64,000 nucleotides of DNA from Njordibacter sp937773555 (GTDB taxonomy: Bacteria > Pseudomonadota > Gammaproteobacteria > Pseudomonadales > Balneatricaceae), in NCBI RefSeq assembly GCF_047730085.1, contig NZ_CP159830.1:2232001-2296000 (forward strand), written 5' to 3'. Made by a program: the position numbers and the translations under genes. Of this stretch, positions 1 through 8,657 are shown piece by piece. Positions within the stretch are counted from its first letter, which is position 1, and each line of letters opens with the position of its first letter. The notes under the pieces are model-generated. The model saw nothing but the letters and a program-made list of their open reading frames with translations. It had not been told where the DNA came from and searched no databases.

Positions 1-1815
1 GCGCGCGCCAAACAAATCGATACGCTGGCCACCTGTAATTTTGGTATAGAGCTGGTATTTTTTTGCTACCTGCCCTAAAACAATTAATTTATCGGGGGTG
101 ATTTCACCTCCAGCAATACGTGGTACAACTGAGTAGGTACCGTTATTTTGCATATTCGCAAGAAAGGTGTCATTGGTATCTTGAAGGCCCACATGTTTTT
201 CGTCCAGCACGTAGTCATTCCACAATGATGCTAAAATTGAACCTGCAGTCGGTTTACAGACTTCGCAGCCACGGCCAGTGCCATGTTTATGAAGCAAGTC
301 TTCGAAGCTTTTGATGGTTTCCACTTTGATTATGTGAAACATTTCTTGTCGGGTAAAGTTAAAGTGTTCACACATAGCTGTATCAACGGCTAACCCTCGT
401 GCTGCCATTTCGTCGTCTACAATATTCTTTAATAAGGCCGCACAGCCTCCACAACCACTGGCGGCGGAAGTTTCCGACTTTACTTCACCTAGGGAGCAAA
501 AACCGGCATCCATAGTGTTCACAATATCGCCTTTACTGACATTGTGGCATGAGCAGATGGTGGCACTCAGAGGCAGTGCGCTAGCGCCCAGTGCTGGCGA
601 GTCACCCGCATTGGTAGGCAAAATAAGGGTTTCTGGATCAGAGGGTAGATCAAAACCATTTAAAAAATATTGTAACAAGGTATCGTACTCAGAGCAGTCT
701 CCAACTAATACAGCCCCAAGTAATTTTTTGCCATCGGCGCTAACAATTAAACGCTTGTATACATCGATACGTTCGTCGCTAAATGTGTACGCAACTGAAC
801 CTTCTTGTTTGCCATGGGCGTCGCCAATGGAGCCTACGTCCACGCCAAGTAACTTAAGTTTAGTGCTCATGTCAGCGCCTTGGAAGGAAAGTTTTTCGCT
901 TCCTAGTTGACTAGCCGCTGCTTCGGCCATGCGGTAGCCAGGTGCTACTAGGCCATAGATTTTATTTTTAAATAATGCGCACTCACCAATGGCAAAAATC
1001 GATGGGTCGCTAGTTTTACAATACTCGTCTATGGTAATGCCACCGCGCTCACCAACAGTTAATCCACAATCGCGAGCTAGCTGATCATAAGGCCGAATGC
1101 CGGCTGAAAATACAATCATATCTGTGGCTAATAAACCACCATCGGCGAAGTGCATGACTACCCGGCCTTTGCCTTCGCTGTTGGTTTCGATGACCTCAGT
1201 GGCTTTGTTGGTATGTACCTTGACCCCCAGAGCTTCAATTTTGCGGCGCAACATATTGCTACCACCTACATCCAACTGTACTCCCATGAGCCCAGGGGCA
1301 AACTCTACAACATGGGTTTCAAGGCCAAGGTTTTGCACTGCGTTGGCGGCTTCAAGTCCCAGTAGTCCACCCCCAACAACAACTCCAATCTTGGCGTTGT
1401 CAGCTTGGGTTTGAATCATGCCTAGGTCGTCAATGGTACGATACACTGTGCAGGACGGCAGATTATTACCTTTAACGGGAGGCACAAAAGGATAGGAACC
1501 AGTGGCAAGTACTAGTTTGTCATAGCCGTATGCTTGTCCACTTTCGGTGATGACTATCTTGTTGCTACGGTCTATGTGGGCCACCATATCGCCAAAATGC
1601 GCATCAACGCCCATGTCCAGGTAGTGTTCTTTGGTGGTGAGGGCAAGATCTTCAGGCGTGCTCCCAGCAAAGTAGTCAGATAGATGTACCCGGTCATAGG
1701 CAGGACGTGCTTCACCGCCAATGACTGTGATTTTAGCTGTCACTGGTGAGTCAGCTAACTGCTCAACATAATGATGGCCAACCATACCATTTCCAATAAT
1801 GACTACTTTTAACAT
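1..1815 (-). CDS. nirB: Nitrite reductase [NAD(P)H] large subunit, 3' end cut by the window
   Basis: Cytoplasmic assimilatory nitrite reductase that reduces nitrite to ammonium with NAD(P)H. I translated the minus strand from the ATG at 1815 and found 605 open codons with no stop before the window edge. The N-terminus is an FAD fold (GNGMVGHHYVE), followed by an NAD fold (GGGLLGLEAA) near residue 150. Next come BFD-type [2Fe-2S] segments: CSCHN with a later SGCGGC, then GRGCEVCKP. The beginning of the ferredoxin-like half domain of the nitrite/sulfite reductase part follows. The siroheme/4Fe-4S cysteines lie beyond the window. A GAGG sits about 11 nt before the start. It is the last visible gene of nrtA-nrtB-nrtD-nirB, 33 bp after nrtD. 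nirD and nitrate reductase would be expected beyond the left edge. Identification is firm. Confidence 0.95.
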   Translation of the reverse strand, partial: MLKVVIIGNGMVGHHYVEQLADSPVTAKITVIGGEARPAYDRVHLSDYFAGSTPEDLALTTKEHYLDMGVDAHFGDMVAHIDRSNKIVITESGQAYGYDKLVLATGSYPFVPPVKGNNLPSCTVYRTIDDLGMIQTQADNAKIGVVVGGGLLGLEAANAVQNLGLETHVVEFAPGLMGVQLDVGGSNMLRRKIEALGVKVHTNKATEVIETNSEGKGRVVMHFADGGLLATDMIVFSAGIRPYDQLARDCGLTVGERGGITIDEYCKTSDPSIFAIGECALFKNKIYGLVAPGYRMAEAAASQLGSEKLSFQGADMSTKLKLLGVDVGSIGDAHGKQEGSVAYTFSDERIDVYKRLIVSADGKKLLGAVLVGDCSEYDTLLQYFLNGFDLPSDPETLILPTNAGDSPALGASALPLSATICSCHNVSKGDIVNTMDAGFCSLGEVKSETSAASGCGGCAALLKNIVDDEMAARGLAVDTAMCEHFNFTRQEMFHIIKVETIKSFEDLLHKHGTGRGCEVCKPTAGSILASLWNDYVLDEKHVGLQDTNDTFLANMQNNGTYSVVPRIAGGEITPDKLIVLGQVAKKYQLYTKITGGQRIDLFGAR

Positions 1816-1848
1816 GTTTGTTTTATCCTCAATAGGCGTTGTAAATTT

Positions 1849-2655
1849 TTAGGCTGCAGCGTTGGTGGCTGGATTCTTCTGTTTTTCGTAGAGAAAACGG
1901 AGTACTTGCTGGCGGTAGGCATTAAAATCTGTATCTTCAGCTAGTGCTAAACGATCTCTGGGCCGGTCTAAATCAACGTGTAATATTTCACCAATGGAGG
2001 CGGCTGGGCCATTGCTCATCATCACAATACGATCAGATAACAGTACAGCTTCGTCCACATCATGGGTAATCATCACCACGGTGCTGCCTAGCTGGGCTTG
2101 AATGTCCATAAGGGAATCTTGGAGATGAGCCCGCGTTAATGCGTCCAGTGCACCAAAGGGCTCGTCCATCAACAAAACTTTGGGTTGCATAGCAAGGCAG
2201 CGAGCAATACCAACACGCTGCTTCATACCACCAGAAATTTCTCCAGGCAGTTTATGAAGTGCATGGGACATATTCACAAGCTGCAGGTTGTGTTCAACCC
2301 AAGCGCCAATTTCAGCTTTGCTTTTGGTGTTCTTGAAGACCGATTTCACAGCCAGTTCAACATTTTTGTAAACTGTTAGCCATGGAAGCAGTGCATGATT
2401 TTGAAATACCACCGCCCTATCTGGGCCTGGTTCGTTGACTTCTCGACCCTCTAGAATAATGCCACCTTCGGTGGCCTGGTGGAGCCCAGCAATAATATTC
2501 AGCACGGTTGATTTGCCACAACCCGAATGGCCAATAAGGGATATAAACTCGCCTTGCTGAATTGACATAGTTACATTTTGTAAAGCGCGGTAGGGTTCCC
2601 CATCGGTAGGGAAATCGATACTGACTTGACTGATTTCCAAATAGCGGTTTTGCAT
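1849..2655 (-). CDS. nrtD: Nitrate/nitrite ABC transporter ATP-binding protein
   Basis: ATPase of a high-affinity nitrate importer, acting at the inner face of the cytoplasmic membrane. The 268-aa product has Walker A GHSGCGKST at residues 42-50, the signature ISGGMKQR, Walker B VLLMDEP and the H-loop THDVDEA. This matches the single-domain NrtD/NasD/TauB-like class; it lacks the extra C-terminal NrtA-like domain of cyanobacterial NrtC. The start has AGGAT about 7 nt upstream. It lies between the permease gene (nrtB) and nirB in the same direction, so nitrate uptake and nitrite reduction are probably co-transcribed. Context separates it from taurine or sulfonate ATPases, which look alike. Confidence 0.92.
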   Translation of the reverse strand: MQNRYLEISQVSIDFPTDGEPYRALQNVTMSIQQGEFISLIGHSGCGKSTVLNIIAGLHQATEGGIILEGREVNEPGPDRAVVFQNHALLPWLTVYKNVELAVKSVFKNTKSKAEIGAWVEHNLQLVNMSHALHKLPGEISGGMKQRVGIARCLAMQPKVLLMDEPFGALDALTRAHLQDSLMDIQAQLGSTVVMITHDVDEAVLLSDRIVMMSNGPAASIGEILHVDLDRPRDRLALAEDTDFNAYRQQVLRFLYEKQKNPATNAAA

Positions 2656-2701
2656 AATAATATCCTAGTGTCAATGTATGGGTTTTAAAAGGTGTTAGGG
2701 T

Positions 2702-3688
2702 TTAGCGTAAGGTGGCCTGTTTATTCCAGCTAAAATGTTTTTGTATCATTAACATTAGATGATCAAGAATGAATCCAATAATGCCAATGGTGATGACTGC
2801 CACCATAATTCTGCTCAATGAACTAGAGGATCCATTTTGAAATTCGTCCCAGATAAATTTTCCCAGTCCAGGATTTTGCGCTAGCATTTCTGCAGCTATG
2901 AGTACCATCCAGCCAGTGGCCAAAGACAGTCGCAATCCGGTAAAGATTAAGGGTAAAGCTGAGGGGATAACAATGGAGTTGATGTGCGCTAAAGTTGATA
3001 GGCGCAACACTCGACTCACGTCAATAAGGTCGCGATCAATGCTGGCCACGCCCACAATCGTATTAACTACTGTAGGCCACAGGCAGCAGAGGGCAACGGT
3101 GACTGCCGAGGTCACAAAGGCTTTTTCAAAATAGGGATCGGAGCTGGTATAAGTGGCTGATACCACGATGGTGACCAGTGGTAGCCAAGCCAGTGGTGAT
3201 ACAGGCTTGAACACCTGAATAATAGGGTTCACAGCGCGATATATTCTGTCGCTTAGTCCGCAGGCAATGCCTAAAGGGATAGCAATTAAGGTCGCAATTA
3301 AAAATCCAAAAGCGACGGTGTACAGGCTGGTTATAATTTTGTCAAAATAAGTGGCCTGGCCAGTATATTGGCGAATCTTTACAATGGCTTCAGGGTTGTT
3401 GGCTAGTTTTTTGGTGTTACGTATTTCTTGGCGCTCATAAAATTTCTGCGCTCTCTCACGTTCTTGATAATGCTCGGTAACAAGAACTTTCGACTGATTC
3501 CAAACATCGCCTGGCCCAGGGAACTGGCCTAGTGAAGTGACGATGTTGCTTGCAGTTATTTGCCATATAAAGATAAACATAACAATACCCACACATGGTA
3601 GTGCTATGGCTTTGGCTACTGAATCATAAAATTTAAAGAGGCTTGCAAAGGTCACCTTGGTTTTTAGCTGTTGGAGCTTGGCTAACAT
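2702..3688 (-). CDS. nrtB: Nitrate ABC transporter permease
   Basis: Membrane subunit of the nitrate importer, 328 aa from the chosen start. A first hydrophobic segment near residues 25-45 is followed by a roughly 70-residue charged insert, then a MetI-type permease domain with the EAA-like loop around VSRVLRLSTLAHINSIVIPS. A longer frame opens at 3748, but its first codons lie inside the strong hairpin at 3737-3770. The internal ATG at 3688 has an AAAGGAA ribosome-binding site about 10 nt upstream, so I chose 3688. The gene sits between nrtA and nrtD. Confidence 0.9.
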   Translation of the reverse strand: MLAKLQQLKTKVTFASLFKFYDSVAKAIALPCVGIVMFIFIWQITASNIVTSLGQFPGPGDVWNQSKVLVTEHYQERERAQKFYERQEIRNTKKLANNPEAIVKIRQYTGQATYFDKIITSLYTVAFGFLIATLIAIPLGIACGLSDRIYRAVNPIIQVFKPVSPLAWLPLVTIVVSATYTSSDPYFEKAFVTSAVTVALCCLWPTVVNTIVGVASIDRDLIDVSRVLRLSTLAHINSIVIPSALPLIFTGLRLSLATGWMVLIAAEMLAQNPGLGKFIWDEFQNGSSSSLSRIMVAVITIGIIGFILDHLMLMIQKHFSWNKQATLR

Positions 3689-3736
3689 GTTACTGGATTT
3701 CCTTTTGACGGAGTGTGCGGGGATAACATTTTTTCC

Positions 3737-3770
3737 AAAAGCTGGCAACCTTAGAAGGTTGCCAGCTTTT
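3737..3770 (-). terminator. Hairpin between nrtA and nrtB (partial terminator or RNA stabiliser)
   Basis: A perfect 16-bp inverted repeat, AAAAGCTGGCAACCTT and its complement, with a two-base centre, lies just after the nrtA stop and before nrtB. On the minus strand it is followed by only four T residues. It therefore probably causes partial termination or protects the 3' end of nrtA mRNA. This would give more binding protein than permease, a common arrangement in ABC importers. Confidence 0.75.
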
Positions 3771-3788
3771 TATGGGCTATTTAAGGAC

Positions 3789-5177
3789 TTAGAGGGTCTC
3801 GTCTTTCAGGCCAATTGGAAATTTCTTAAGATAGGTATTTGGGGCGGTACCGTCATACACTATATTGTCGATAAAATGTTTTTGTGGTGAACGAAAACCT
3901 GTTTCTAACTCAAATTCAGGGAAGTCAGCGGCTGTCATCGTCCCTTCCTCAATCAACTCAAGTGCTGCCTTTTTATAAATGTCAGGACGATAAACACTAG
4001 CTGCAACATCGAAGTACCACTGATCAGATTTAGGCTCTGAGATCTGTCCCCAGCGGCGCATTTGAGTCAGGTACCAAACAGCATCTGAGTAGTAGGGAAA
4101 AGTGGCAAAATAGCGGAAGAATACGTTGAAGTCAGGCACTGAACGTTTGTCGCCTTTTTCATATTCAAATGTCCCAGTCATGCTATTGGCAATAACTTCA
4201 TAGTCGGCACCCACATAGTTACTTTGGGAGAGAATTTTAACGGCTGCAGGGCGATTGGCGTTGTCCTTTGCATCTAGCCATTTGGCAGCGCGTAATAAAG
4301 CTTTAACAACACGTGCGGTGGTATTTGGGTATTTTTCGGTAAACTCCTTGGTCATGCCAAATACTTTTTCTGGGTTGTTTTTCCAGATTTCATAATCAGT
4401 CACTACAGGCACGCCAATACCTTTAAATACAGCCTGTTGATTCCATGGCTCACCTACACAGTAGCCTAAGATAGTGCCGGCTTCCAGAGTCGCTGGCATC
4501 TGTGGCGGTGGGGTTACTGATAACAATGCCTGAGCGTCTATGGTGCCACTAGTGTCACCCTTATGTGGGGCATAGAAACCTGGGTGGATATCACCTGCGG
4601 CTAACCAATAGCGTAATTCATAATTGTGGGTGGACACTGGGAATACCATGCCCATATTAAATGGCTTGCCCTCAGCGTTATATTTGTCAACAATCGGCTT
4701 CATAGCATCTGCCTTGATGGGGTGAACGGGCTTGCCATTTGCTGTGGGTATATTGGGCTTCATTTGTGCCCAGATATCGTTGGAGACAGTAATGGCATTA
4801 CCATTAAGGTCCATGCTAAACGGGGTTACAATATGTGCTTTGGTACCATAGCCAATGGTGGCTGCAAGAGGCTGGCCAGCAAGCATATGTGCGCCGTCTA
4901 ATTGGCCGTCGATGACGCCATCTAAAAGTACTTTCCAGTTAGCCTGTGCTTCAATAGTGACATAAAGGCCTTCGTCTTCGAAGTAACCATTTTCATAGGC
5001 AATTGCGATGGGCGCCATGTCTGTGAGTTTGATAAAACCAAACGTGAGTTCGTCTTTTTCTGGCTCGCCCAGTGCAGCGTGTGCAATGGGTGTGCCGATA
5101 AGTAGGCTGGCAGCACCTAGTGTTTTAATGGCGAGAACTAAACCGCGTTTGACTCTGTGTGTTATAGCTGTGTTCAT
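3789..5177 (-). CDS. nrtA: Nitrate ABC transporter substrate-binding protein
   Basis: Periplasmic nitrate-binding protein of the NrtA/CmpA family, 462 aa. It begins with a basic stretch (HRVKRG), a hydrophobic signal segment and a likely cleavage near IAHAALG. The mature start, with LTFGFIKLTDMAPIAIAYENG, and the later VGEPWN are typical of this family. Length agrees with cyanobacterial and proteobacterial NrtA. A good ribosome-binding site (AGGGG about 7 nt upstream) supports the start. It is the first gene of the operon, under a sigma54-type promoter and a structured leader, and is followed by a hairpin that should favour its expression over nrtB. Bicarbonate-binding CmpA is the closest alternative; nirB in the operon argues for nitrate. 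Confidence 0.93.
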   Translation of the reverse strand: MNTAITHRVKRGLVLAIKTLGAASLLIGTPIAHAALGEPEKDELTFGFIKLTDMAPIAIAYENGYFEDEGLYVTIEAQANWKVLLDGVIDGQLDGAHMLAGQPLAATIGYGTKAHIVTPFSMDLNGNAITVSNDIWAQMKPNIPTANGKPVHPIKADAMKPIVDKYNAEGKPFNMGMVFPVSTHNYELRYWLAAGDIHPGFYAPHKGDTSGTIDAQALLSVTPPPQMPATLEAGTILGYCVGEPWNQQAVFKGIGVPVVTDYEIWKNNPEKVFGMTKEFTEKYPNTTARVVKALLRAAKWLDAKDNANRPAAVKILSQSNYVGADYEVIANSMTGTFEYEKGDKRSVPDFNVFFRYFATFPYYSDAVWYLTQMRRWGQISEPKSDQWYFDVAASVYRPDIYKKAALELIEEGTMTAADFPEFELETGFRSPQKHFIDNIVYDGTAPNTYLKKFPIGLKDETL

Positions 5178-5203
5178 AGGTATGCCCCTAATATAAATAA
5201 CGC

Positions 5204-5243
5204 AAAAAAAGCTCGCATAAGCTAAAGGTATCGTGTGTATGCG
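5204..5243 (-). terminator. Terminator-like element in the nrtA leader
   Basis: On the minus strand a CGCATA/TATGCG stem (5238-5243 with 5214-5219) with a long loop precedes a run of seven T residues (5204-5210). It lies 27 nt before the nrtA start codon, within the leader of the predicted transcript. A regulated terminator here fits a nas/nrt attenuator. The stem is short, so confidence is limited. Confidence 0.45.
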
Positions 5244-5252
5244 GCCTACATC

Positions 5253-5294
5253 ACCCAGTCTTTTGGAGTGGGTAGCAGTGTAAGATTACTCTGC
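5253..5294 (-). promoter_or_regulatory. Tandem hairpins in the nrtA leader, possible ANTAR (NasR/NasT-like) target
   Basis: Two adjacent small hairpins are separated by one nucleotide. The first (5275-5294) pairs GCAG with CTGC and, after one A/A mismatch, GTA with TAC. The second (5253-5273) pairs ACCCA with TGGGT, with a C/C mismatch above it. They start about 4 nt after the predicted transcription start and precede the terminator-like element. Dual hairpins before a terminator are the known architecture of nas leaders bound by ANTAR antiterminators. The loops do not clearly match the A1/G4 hexaloop rule, so this is a resemblance only. Confidence 0.45.
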
Positions 5295-5308
5295 ATAACA
5301 CCTACTCT

Positions 5309-5324
5309 TTCAATAACTGTGCCA
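5309..5324 (-). promoter_or_regulatory. Sigma54 (-24/-12) promoter of the nrt-nir operon
   Basis: The minus strand reads TGGCACAGTTATTGAA. It has TGGCAC at -24, the correct spacing, and TTGAA where the consensus is TTGCA/T. Transcription should start near 5298, giving a leader of about 120 nt before nrtA. Nitrogen-assimilation operons are classic RpoN targets, and an NtrC-type palindrome lies about 150 bp upstream. Confidence 0.75.
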
Positions 5325-5466
5325 GTTTGGCTTTGAGGGGGAAACTATCTGACCTTGTGTTGATTTTACAGCGCTCAGTGCATAACCAAGGCCTTAGAGG
5401 GCGATAATTAATAAAGTAATAGGTATAACCATGGGTATAGGTTCATGACTGAAAAAGCTTCATACT

Positions 5467-5483
5467 CGCACCTTTGTGGTGCA
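5467..5483. promoter_or_regulatory. NtrC-type enhancer site
   Basis: The 17-bp sequence CGCACCTTTGTGGTGCA contains the perfect NtrC dyad GCACC-N5-GGTGC. Its centre is about 177 bp upstream of the predicted sigma54 start, within the usual enhancer range. A second dyad of inverted polarity (GGTGC-TTGA-GCACC, 5511-5524) lies 42 bp further upstream and might be an auxiliary site. Confidence 0.7.
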
Positions 5484-6004
5484 AAAAATCAAAAATAGCC
5501 TTTCAAAATTGGTGCTTGAGCACCTAGCATGAGGTCACTGGCGAGTTTAGTTGATTCACTTAGTTCATAGATTTCAGCTTAGCTTGTTCAACTTTGTAGC
5601 TATATCTAGATCGGCCATTTCTGCGAATTGTGTATCTTCGCAAAGCAAGGTGCCGTTTAAACCAAACACTAAATAAATGAGAGCTGTTACCTAGTCATTT
5701 AAGTGGGGCTATTACTGAGGAATATTTAGCCCGATATGGTTTTTGAATTCTGCGCAGAGGCTCAAAGAACTTGAACTCTGTTGCGGCTGGAGTAGAGATA
5801 GGTTTATTTTGGGTGTCGAACTACTTTATAAAATAGGTGGTAACACTTATATCAATAGCATCTTAGTCAGAACTCAGAAGTACAGTGGTTCATCTAGTTT
5901 ACCGCACCTAGTCTCCCCAAAAGTCTTCCTCCTCCGCTTCTCAATAACGTTATATACGAGACCTAGAATAGAGATTAAGTTCACAAAACGTCCATTAAAC
6001 TAAC

Positions 6005-6112
6005 GCCAGTTTCGCGCAGCTTAGCATTATTGGCATTTCTGTAGCGATCGTGTTTTTAGGGGTTATTACCTCTTTAGGTTTTCAAACCTTTACCGATAAG
6101 ATTTTGCCTTAA
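6005..6112 (+). pseudogene. Possible remnant of a Flp-type pilin (C-terminal part)
   Basis: A 35-residue frame without a start codon, bounded by a stop at 5996, contains IIGISVAIVFLGVITSLG followed by QTFTDKILP and a stop. This resembles the conserved hydrophobic helix and tail of Flp/Fap pilins (AxxxVxIIGxVxxLGxxxxxxF). The N-terminal processing site and start are missing and no tad genes are nearby. It could also be chance, or the tail of another small membrane protein. Confidence 0.28.
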
Positions 6113-6388
6113 ATTACTCAGTAGTAGGTTACTAGGGCCTATTTTGGGCCATGGCCTCTACCTAGAAATATCTACGGGGGAGGGATCGGCAGTCGGTCAG
6201 TAAAGGGGGTACATTAGAGCTGGCCTAACACTCAGCACTTTAAGCATAAAAGAAGCTCAGGCTTTTAAAAAAACGGCTTAGGCTCGTTGGCACCGATTTT
6301 TGCCTATAACACCAGCATCATTGCCATTTTCAGACCTTTCTTACAAGATCTTTCAAGCATGTAGTTATTTTGGTTGTGAATGTACGTT

Positions 6389-6414
6389 AGGTATTGCAAT
6401 GTATGAATCAAAAT
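6389..6414. repeat. 26-bp intergenic motif, copy 1
   Basis: AGGTATTGCAATGTAT, then two variable bases, then ATCAAAAT. The same 16 + 8 bases recur at 19490-19515 before an aldo-keto reductase gene, matching at 24 of 26 positions. Its role here is unclear because no gene starts nearby on the plus strand. Confidence 0.5.
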
Positions 6415-6632
6415 GCTGTGCAATTTTTAAAACGTTCGTAACCGAGTCCTAAGAACATACGAGAAAGAGGACTCATAAACCTTTAGTTGGCTGCTTTCGG
6501 TGATCGCACCAAGTACCCCTTCAAATCATAAACTTCAAGGCCATAACCTCTGCATTAGAGCGCTATCTAGGTAGTAATATCTTGGGTCTTGCCTGCAACT
6601 TAACTATGCTAGACCTGTTCAGGTCTGCCTGT

Positions 6633-7187
6633 TTATGCTGAGTACCTTTGTAGCAAGGAAACGGCGTCTTTGTCATGATTGAGTTCTGCAATATCTAATG
6701 CCGTGTATCCCCAGTAGTTTTTCAATATTGGATTTGCTCCAGCTTCAAGCAGCCATTGAGCCAAAGCGATCTGACTTTTTTTAACCAAAATATGAATCGG
6801 ATAATTATTATAGCCGTCATAAAGATTGATAAAACTCTTTATGTCTTGAGAATTCATGCCATAAAAATAGTCCTCTATAATGACAACAGGCACATTGCTA
6901 TTTAACATCGCCACGAACTCCTCAATATCACGCCCGTAAGAGATACTATTATGTGGACCGGCCGACTTAGACTGAATACTTATTTCATCCTTTAGCGCCT
7001 CGACGCTAAGCTTTATATACTTAGCAATCTGCTTTTCTTTGCTCCCTTCTGCCTGTTCCAGTGCCTTAAGCCATCGGCCATTGTGCCTCACCCCTTCTTC
7101 CATCTCTTGAGCTACAATTGAGTAAACTGCTTCTTCTGTTTTTTGATGGGCTACATTTAGTTTCTTGAATTTATCAAAAGCCGACAT
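6633..7187 (-). CDS. Ankyrin-repeat protein of unknown function
   Basis: A 184-aa soluble protein without a signal peptide. The last 60 residues hold about two ankyrin repeats: PIHILVKKSQIALAQWLLEAGANP, with breaks in the match, then the typical YTALDIAELNHDKDAVSLL. The N-terminal half is charged and helical and matches nothing I know. The start has AGGG 6 nt upstream. It is a single gene with no partner in its direction. Ankyrin repeats bind proteins, so a binding or immunity-type role is possible but not shown. Confidence 0.75.
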   Translation of the reverse strand: MSAFDKFKKLNVAHQKTEEAVYSIVAQEMEEGVRHNGRWLKALEQAEGSKEKQIAKYIKLSVEALKDEISIQSKSAGPHNSISYGRDIEEFVAMLNSNVPVVIIEDYFYGMNSQDIKSFINLYDGYNNYPIHILVKKSQIALAQWLLEAGANPILKNYWGYTALDIAELNHDKDAVSLLQRYSA

Positions 7188-7793
7188 TGTTATCCCTTTC
7201 TAAGTTAAAAATCCATTTTATAAGGCCATTCAGTGCAGAGATCCAATAAGTTTTGGAGCATTCCCTAAGCTACACAAGTCAGTGAATCTAATCAAAAAAT
7301 GACATGGCGCTATAATGGCATCAATATTGTTTCGGATACAACTTAATCCATACTTCCGCTTCACTTGAACATAAAGGCCAACCTACTTAACACCATTCCC
7401 TTTAGCAAAAGCATACCGTCAATTACGCAACTTGGTGATAGACGTTAAAGGCGCGTATGTCTTCTTCAAAGTAGGATTAAGGTAAGTGACTGCTGCAACA
7501 TGATTGAGGAAATCATTTGCGAAAACGAGCTTTTTCGAACTGTTCCAGTCCCACCCTTCCAATGGATAGAAACCTTTTAATACTGCGAGATAGTCAACGC
7601 CTTCGGCCCTGGCGTATATCCCGTATACCACCCGAAATTAAGCACGCTAGACTAGTTAGATTCTCAAGACCCAAGGGCTCAAGCAATATGTATAGAGCCT
7701 TTGACTATTCCTTTGACCACTTTGCCTGCTTTAAGTAAACTCTTTAGCGTATATATAAGTTAAGTTTATGACAACTAAGGGGTAATTTGATCA
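7188..7793. other. Intergenic region with one doubtful small frame
   Basis: About 600 bp between the ankyrin-repeat gene and the lipoprotein gene, which diverge from each other. Only the 70-codon GTG-started minus frame at 7419-7631 is seen. The promoter of the lipoprotein gene should lie near 7700-7790, but no box is clear enough to mark. Confidence 0.5.
7419..7631 (-). CDS. Doubtful 70-aa hypothetical protein
   Basis: The frame opens with GTG, with a TAA two codons upstream and no ribosome-binding site. The composition is protein-like (YLAVLKGFYPLEGWDWN, then an FANDFLNHVAAVTYLNP segment), so it may be a fragment of a decayed gene. I recognise no family. It could equally be a chance frame. 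Confidence 0.2.
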   Translation of the reverse strand: MVYGIYARAEGVDYLAVLKGFYPLEGWDWNSSKKLVFANDFLNHVAAVTYLNPTLKKTYAPLTSITKLRN

Positions 7794-8657
7794 ATGGGAA
7801 TACTAAAGCTGAATTACAAGGCTTTGCGTGCTCTGTTGGCAGTGCTTGTTATTAGCGTGTTTGCTAGTGGGTGCACCATTAAACTTGCTTACAATTTTCT
7901 AGATTGGGGCTTGTACTGGGAGTTAAAAGATTACGTAAAATTTAATCGGGACCAGCGCTTGCAGGTTAAAAATGAAATTTCCCAACTAATTGACTGGCAT
8001 CGTAGTGATGAGTTGCCCCAATACGCCGACGAGCTAGAAAAACTCTCTATAGGCCTAGAGACCGGCATGACGGTTGAACAGTTGGAAAAGTCCTATGATA
8101 ACCTCAGAGATAGCTGGCAGCGAATCATTATTAAAACCCTACCCGCTGCCGTAGACATTATATCAAACCTTAATGATCAACAAATTAACGACTTCTTTGA
8201 CATGTTAATTGAAAAAGAAGGCGATGATGCCAAGGATATTGAAAGTGGTACTAGCGCACGAACTTTAGAAGAGCGTGAAGCCTATGTTAGTGAAAAAGTA
8301 TCTGACGTTATTGGTGAGTTAAATGAGGCGCAAAAGGCCTTAATTGCACAATGGGCGCGGCGCATGGAACCGACCAAAGAATTTTCATTAGTTCAGGCTA
8401 TTAAATGGCGCACTAGAATGCAGGCAGCTATAGCCCAGCGCCACGATGAGCAGCAACTAGAAAAAAATCTAATGGTGTTGTTCGCCAACCCCAACCAACT
8501 TAGGTCAGCTAATTATCGTCGCGTCATTGAGAAGAATAAACACCTAGTAATGCAGTTATTGTTTGATTTAAACCAAACATTAACAAGCCAGCAACGCAGT
8601 AAAATGGTCAAAAAACTAAATGGCTTTATAGCAGACTTTCGTGATTTAAGTGGCTAA
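7794..8657 (+). CDS. DUF6279 family lipoprotein
   Basis: A 287-aa protein with a basic N-terminus, a hydrophobic stretch and a lipobox ending at Cys27 (ASGC), so it is probably lipid-anchored in the cell envelope. The mature part is helical and charged. It opens with KLAYNFLDWGLYWELKDY, the hallmark of the DUF6279 family found in gammaproteobacteria. Function of the family is unknown. An AAGGGG lies about 11 nt before the start. It stands alone, divergent from the ankyrin-repeat gene. Confidence 0.85.
   Translation: MGILKLNYKALRALLAVLVISVFASGCTIKLAYNFLDWGLYWELKDYVKFNRDQRLQVKNEISQLIDWHRSDELPQYADELEKLSIGLETGMTVEQLEKSYDNLRDSWQRIIIKTLPAAVDIISNLNDQQINDFFDMLIEKEGDDAKDIESGTSARTLEEREAYVSEKVSDVIGELNEAQKALIAQWARRMEPTKEFSLVQAIKWRTRMQAAIAQRHDEQQLEKNLMVLFANPNQLRSANYRRVIEKNKHLVMQLLFDLNQTLTSQQRSKMVKKLNGFIADFRDLSG

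Larger units (their letters stand above)
5325..6632. other. Gene-poor region of about 1.3 kb
   Basis: No convincing intact gene is seen here. It contains the NtrC-type site (5467-5483), a possible pilin fragment (6005-6112) and one copy of a 26-bp motif shared with 19490-19515 (6389-6414). Short membrane-like reading frames closed by stops, such as one ending near 6363 on the plus strand, suggest decayed genes. The 86-codon plus-strand frame at 5743-6003 shows no family resemblance and no clear ribosome-binding site. Confidence 0.6.

Noticed and set aside
3689..3748. Longer N-terminus for nrtB
   Set aside because: Its first codons lie in a strong hairpin, while the ATG at 3688 has a proper ribosome-binding site.
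5511..5524. GGTGC-TTGA-GCACC as a second NtrC site
   Set aside because: The arms have the opposite polarity to the NtrC dyad, so I did not list it as a site; it is mentioned only as a possible auxiliary element.
5743..6003. 86-codon plus-strand frame in the gap right of nrtA
   Set aside because: No ribosome-binding site, no family resemblance and an irregular composition; it lies in a region that looks decayed.
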